Assembly (NCBI RefSeq): GCF_006861675.1
Contig: NZ_SGJB01000007.1
Location: forward strand, 1 to 64,000
Reading direction: 5' to 3'
Length of the DNA stretch: 64,000 nt
From: Peptacetobacter hominis
GTDB taxonomy: Bacteria; Bacillota; Clostridia; Peptostreptococcales; Peptostreptococcaceae
The translations under genes were made by a program, and so were the position numbers. How positions within the stretch are numbered: position 1 is the first letter of the stretch; each line of letters opens with the position of its first letter. Below are positions 63,232 through 64,000 of the stretch, in pieces. Below the pieces are notes generated by a model. The model worked only from the letters and a program-made list of their open reading frames with translations, had not been told where the DNA came from and made no database searches.

Positions 63232-63708
63232 CTATTTTGACGTTCTTATTTTAAAAAGTGGCCGATTATATTCAACCAGAGATTCATTTTCTACAAGAAT
63301 ATCAATTATTTCTCCATCTACATCACTTTTAATTTCATTCATAAGCTTCATTGCTTCAAGTATACATAATGAATCACCTGTTTTTACATGATCTCCTATC
63401 TTTACAAAAGGCTGTGCATCAGGCCCTGGCGAAGTATAGAATGTTCCCATAAGAGGAGATAATACTGTAAATATATTATCATCATTTTCATATACATCTA
63501 TTTCTTTTTCAGCACTAGGTATATATTCTGATTCTTTCTCTATATATTCATTATTTTCTACTTTTGATGATTTATTATTATCTGATACAGAAGAAATCAT
63601 CCCTTCTTTTGATACTTCTATTTTCATTTCATTATTTTCTATTTTTACATATTTCAAGTCTGTAGAATCTATAACTCTAAGCAGATCCTTTATTTCACTA
63701 AAATTCAT
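63232..63708 (-). CDS. accB: Biotin carboxyl carrier protein of acetyl-CoA carboxylase
   Basis: A 158-residue carrier. The N-terminal helix-rich region (FSEIKDLLRVIDSTDLKYVKIENNEMKIEVSK) and a polar linker (about 35-78) precede the biotinyl domain, which contains SPLMGTFYTSPGPDAQPFVKIGD and the biotinylation site LEAMKLMNEI near residues 119-128 (lysine of AMKL). It is the first gene of the accBCDA operon, with a strong TAAGGAGG and its own promoter upstream. Confidence 0.95.
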   Translation of the reverse strand: MNFSEIKDLLRVIDSTDLKYVKIENNEMKIEVSKEGMISSVSDNNKSSKVENNEYIEKESEYIPSAEKEIDVYENDDNIFTVLSPLMGTFYTSPGPDAQPFVKIGDHVKTGDSLCILEAMKLMNEIKSDVDGEIIDILVENESLVEYNRPLFKIRTSK

Positions 63709-63763
63709 ATTTTTCCTCCTTAGTATTATTACCTGGTTATAATATTATATCATATATTCAGGT

Positions 63764-63792
63764 ATGATAAAAGATTTATCTAATTCTGTCAA
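63764..63792 (-). promoter_or_regulatory. Promoter of the acc operon
   Basis: On the minus strand a perfect TTGACA (63792-63787) and TATCAT (63769-63764) with a 17-bp spacer, about 56 bp upstream of the start codon. ACCTG / CAGGT (63731-63735 and 63759-63763) form an inverted repeat around the likely transcription start. Confidence 0.6.
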
Positions 63793-63841
63793 TACTATAA
63801 ATTAATATTATCTCCATCACATAATCTTATTTATGTAATAC

Positions 63842-63870
63842 TTGTATATTTTTATTTAATCTAGTATACT
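63842..63870 (+). promoter_or_regulatory. Promoter of the gene at the right edge
   Basis: TTGTAT (63842-63847) and TATACT (63865-63870) with a 17-bp spacer, 34 bp before the start codon at 63905. Confidence 0.6.
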
Positions 63871-63904
63871 TTCTAATAACGCAATTATTTTTCAGGAGGT
63901 GTCT

Positions 63905-64000
63905 ATGTTGGCAGCTACAATAGAATTTATCATGAGAATAATATTTGTTATTCTTATTTTTATATGGGCAGGTAAAATACTAATTTTCAGGACAGATAAA
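63905..64000 (+). CDS. Start of a small hydrophobic protein (cut by the window end)
   Basis: A 32-codon open frame runs to the window edge. It begins MLAATIEFIMRIIF and contains one membrane-spanning stretch followed by basic residues (KILIFRTDK). AGGAGG at 63895-63900 and a promoter precede the ATG, so it is a real gene start. The visible part is too short for family assignment. Confidence 0.65.
   Translation, partial: MLAATIEFIMRIIFVILIFIWAGKILIFRTDK

Noticed and set aside
63709..63904. FapR or FabT operator upstream of accB
   Set aside because: The ACCTG/CAGGT inverted repeat does not match the FapR consensus as I know it, and the spacing is too wide; kept only as a note on the promoter.

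Overview
This is an AT-rich chromosomal window from what looks like an anaerobic, low-GC Gram-positive bacterium of the Clostridia. The indicators are the block methionine-gamma-lyase-like protein/hfq/miaA/mutL/mutS, the accBCDA operon, ECF transporter S components, a BadF-type activase, a siroheme Fe-S reductase with built-in ferredoxin clusters, strong AGGAGG ribosome sites with some TTG/GTG starts, and heavy use of AGA and ATA codons. Genus and species cannot be named from sequence alone. No phage, insertion sequence, CRISPR array or plasmid gene is visible; the region reads as ordinary core and near-core chromosome.

Layout. 0.1-8.8 kb (minus): DUF554 membrane protein, ProX-type editing deacylase, YnbB-like PLP enzyme, hfq, miaA, mutL, mutS. 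8.9-13.6 kb: upp, a four-cluster ferredoxin, a MATE exporter, a DUF2325 protein and an NhaC-family antiporter. 13.6-16.9 kb: ppk-ppx behind a likely Pho box. 17.0-21.8 kb: tRNA-Arg(CCT); a PadR/TIGR04076 pair divergent from a YitT-like/cytidylate-kinase-like fusion; a pncA-pncB NAD salvage pair. 21.8-25.8 kb: LUD protein, lipid kinase, HAD phosphatase, ECF S component and divergent DeoR regulator. 25.8-31.7 kb: two MgtA-like P-type ATPases with a receiver-less OmpR-type regulator between them. 31.8-34.2 kb: TPP riboswitch, thiM, thiE-thiD fusion (salvage only). 34.2-38.2 kb: MATE/MerR pair with a textbook MerR promoter, CPBP protease, folT and tRNA-Arg(CCG). 38.3-43.9 kb: corA with an elaborate leader, a CaCA exchanger, a Sel1-repeat protein, an AEC transporter and a small hypothetical protein. 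43.9-49.6 kb: a YtrA-type GntR-controlled ABC operon with two permease/exoprotein pairs, then a Fur-like regulator. 49.8-54.0 kb: PTS IIB orphan, GIY-YIG protein, Nudix, BadF-type activase, adenosine deaminase, Mrp ATPase. 54.0-56.9 kb: Na/Pi cotransporter with its own Pho box, plsC-like acyltransferase. 56.9-64.0 kb: AsrC-like reductase with divergent LysR regulator, an HExxH membrane protein, accBCDA, and the start of a small membrane protein.

How the parts work together. Phosphate: the Na/Pi transporter and the polyphosphate operon carry the same 11-bp TTAACA-type repeats, so they probably form one PhoB/PhoP regulon. Divalent cations: two P-type ATPases, CorA, a Ca/Na exchanger and a Fur-like protein lie within 24 kb, and CorA has a leader that looks built for attenuation. 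Several local regulators (MerR, PadR, GntR, DeoR, LysR) lie beside their likely targets, and for the first three a matching operator can be read directly.

The strongest leads for something little described are the corA leader (upstream ORF plus about 21-bp hairpin), the duplicated permease/exoprotein ABC operon whose distal operator sits inside the preceding gene's terminator, the divergent second P-type ATPase with its receiver-less regulator, and the PadR-controlled membrane/kinase fusion. None is proven from sequence alone.
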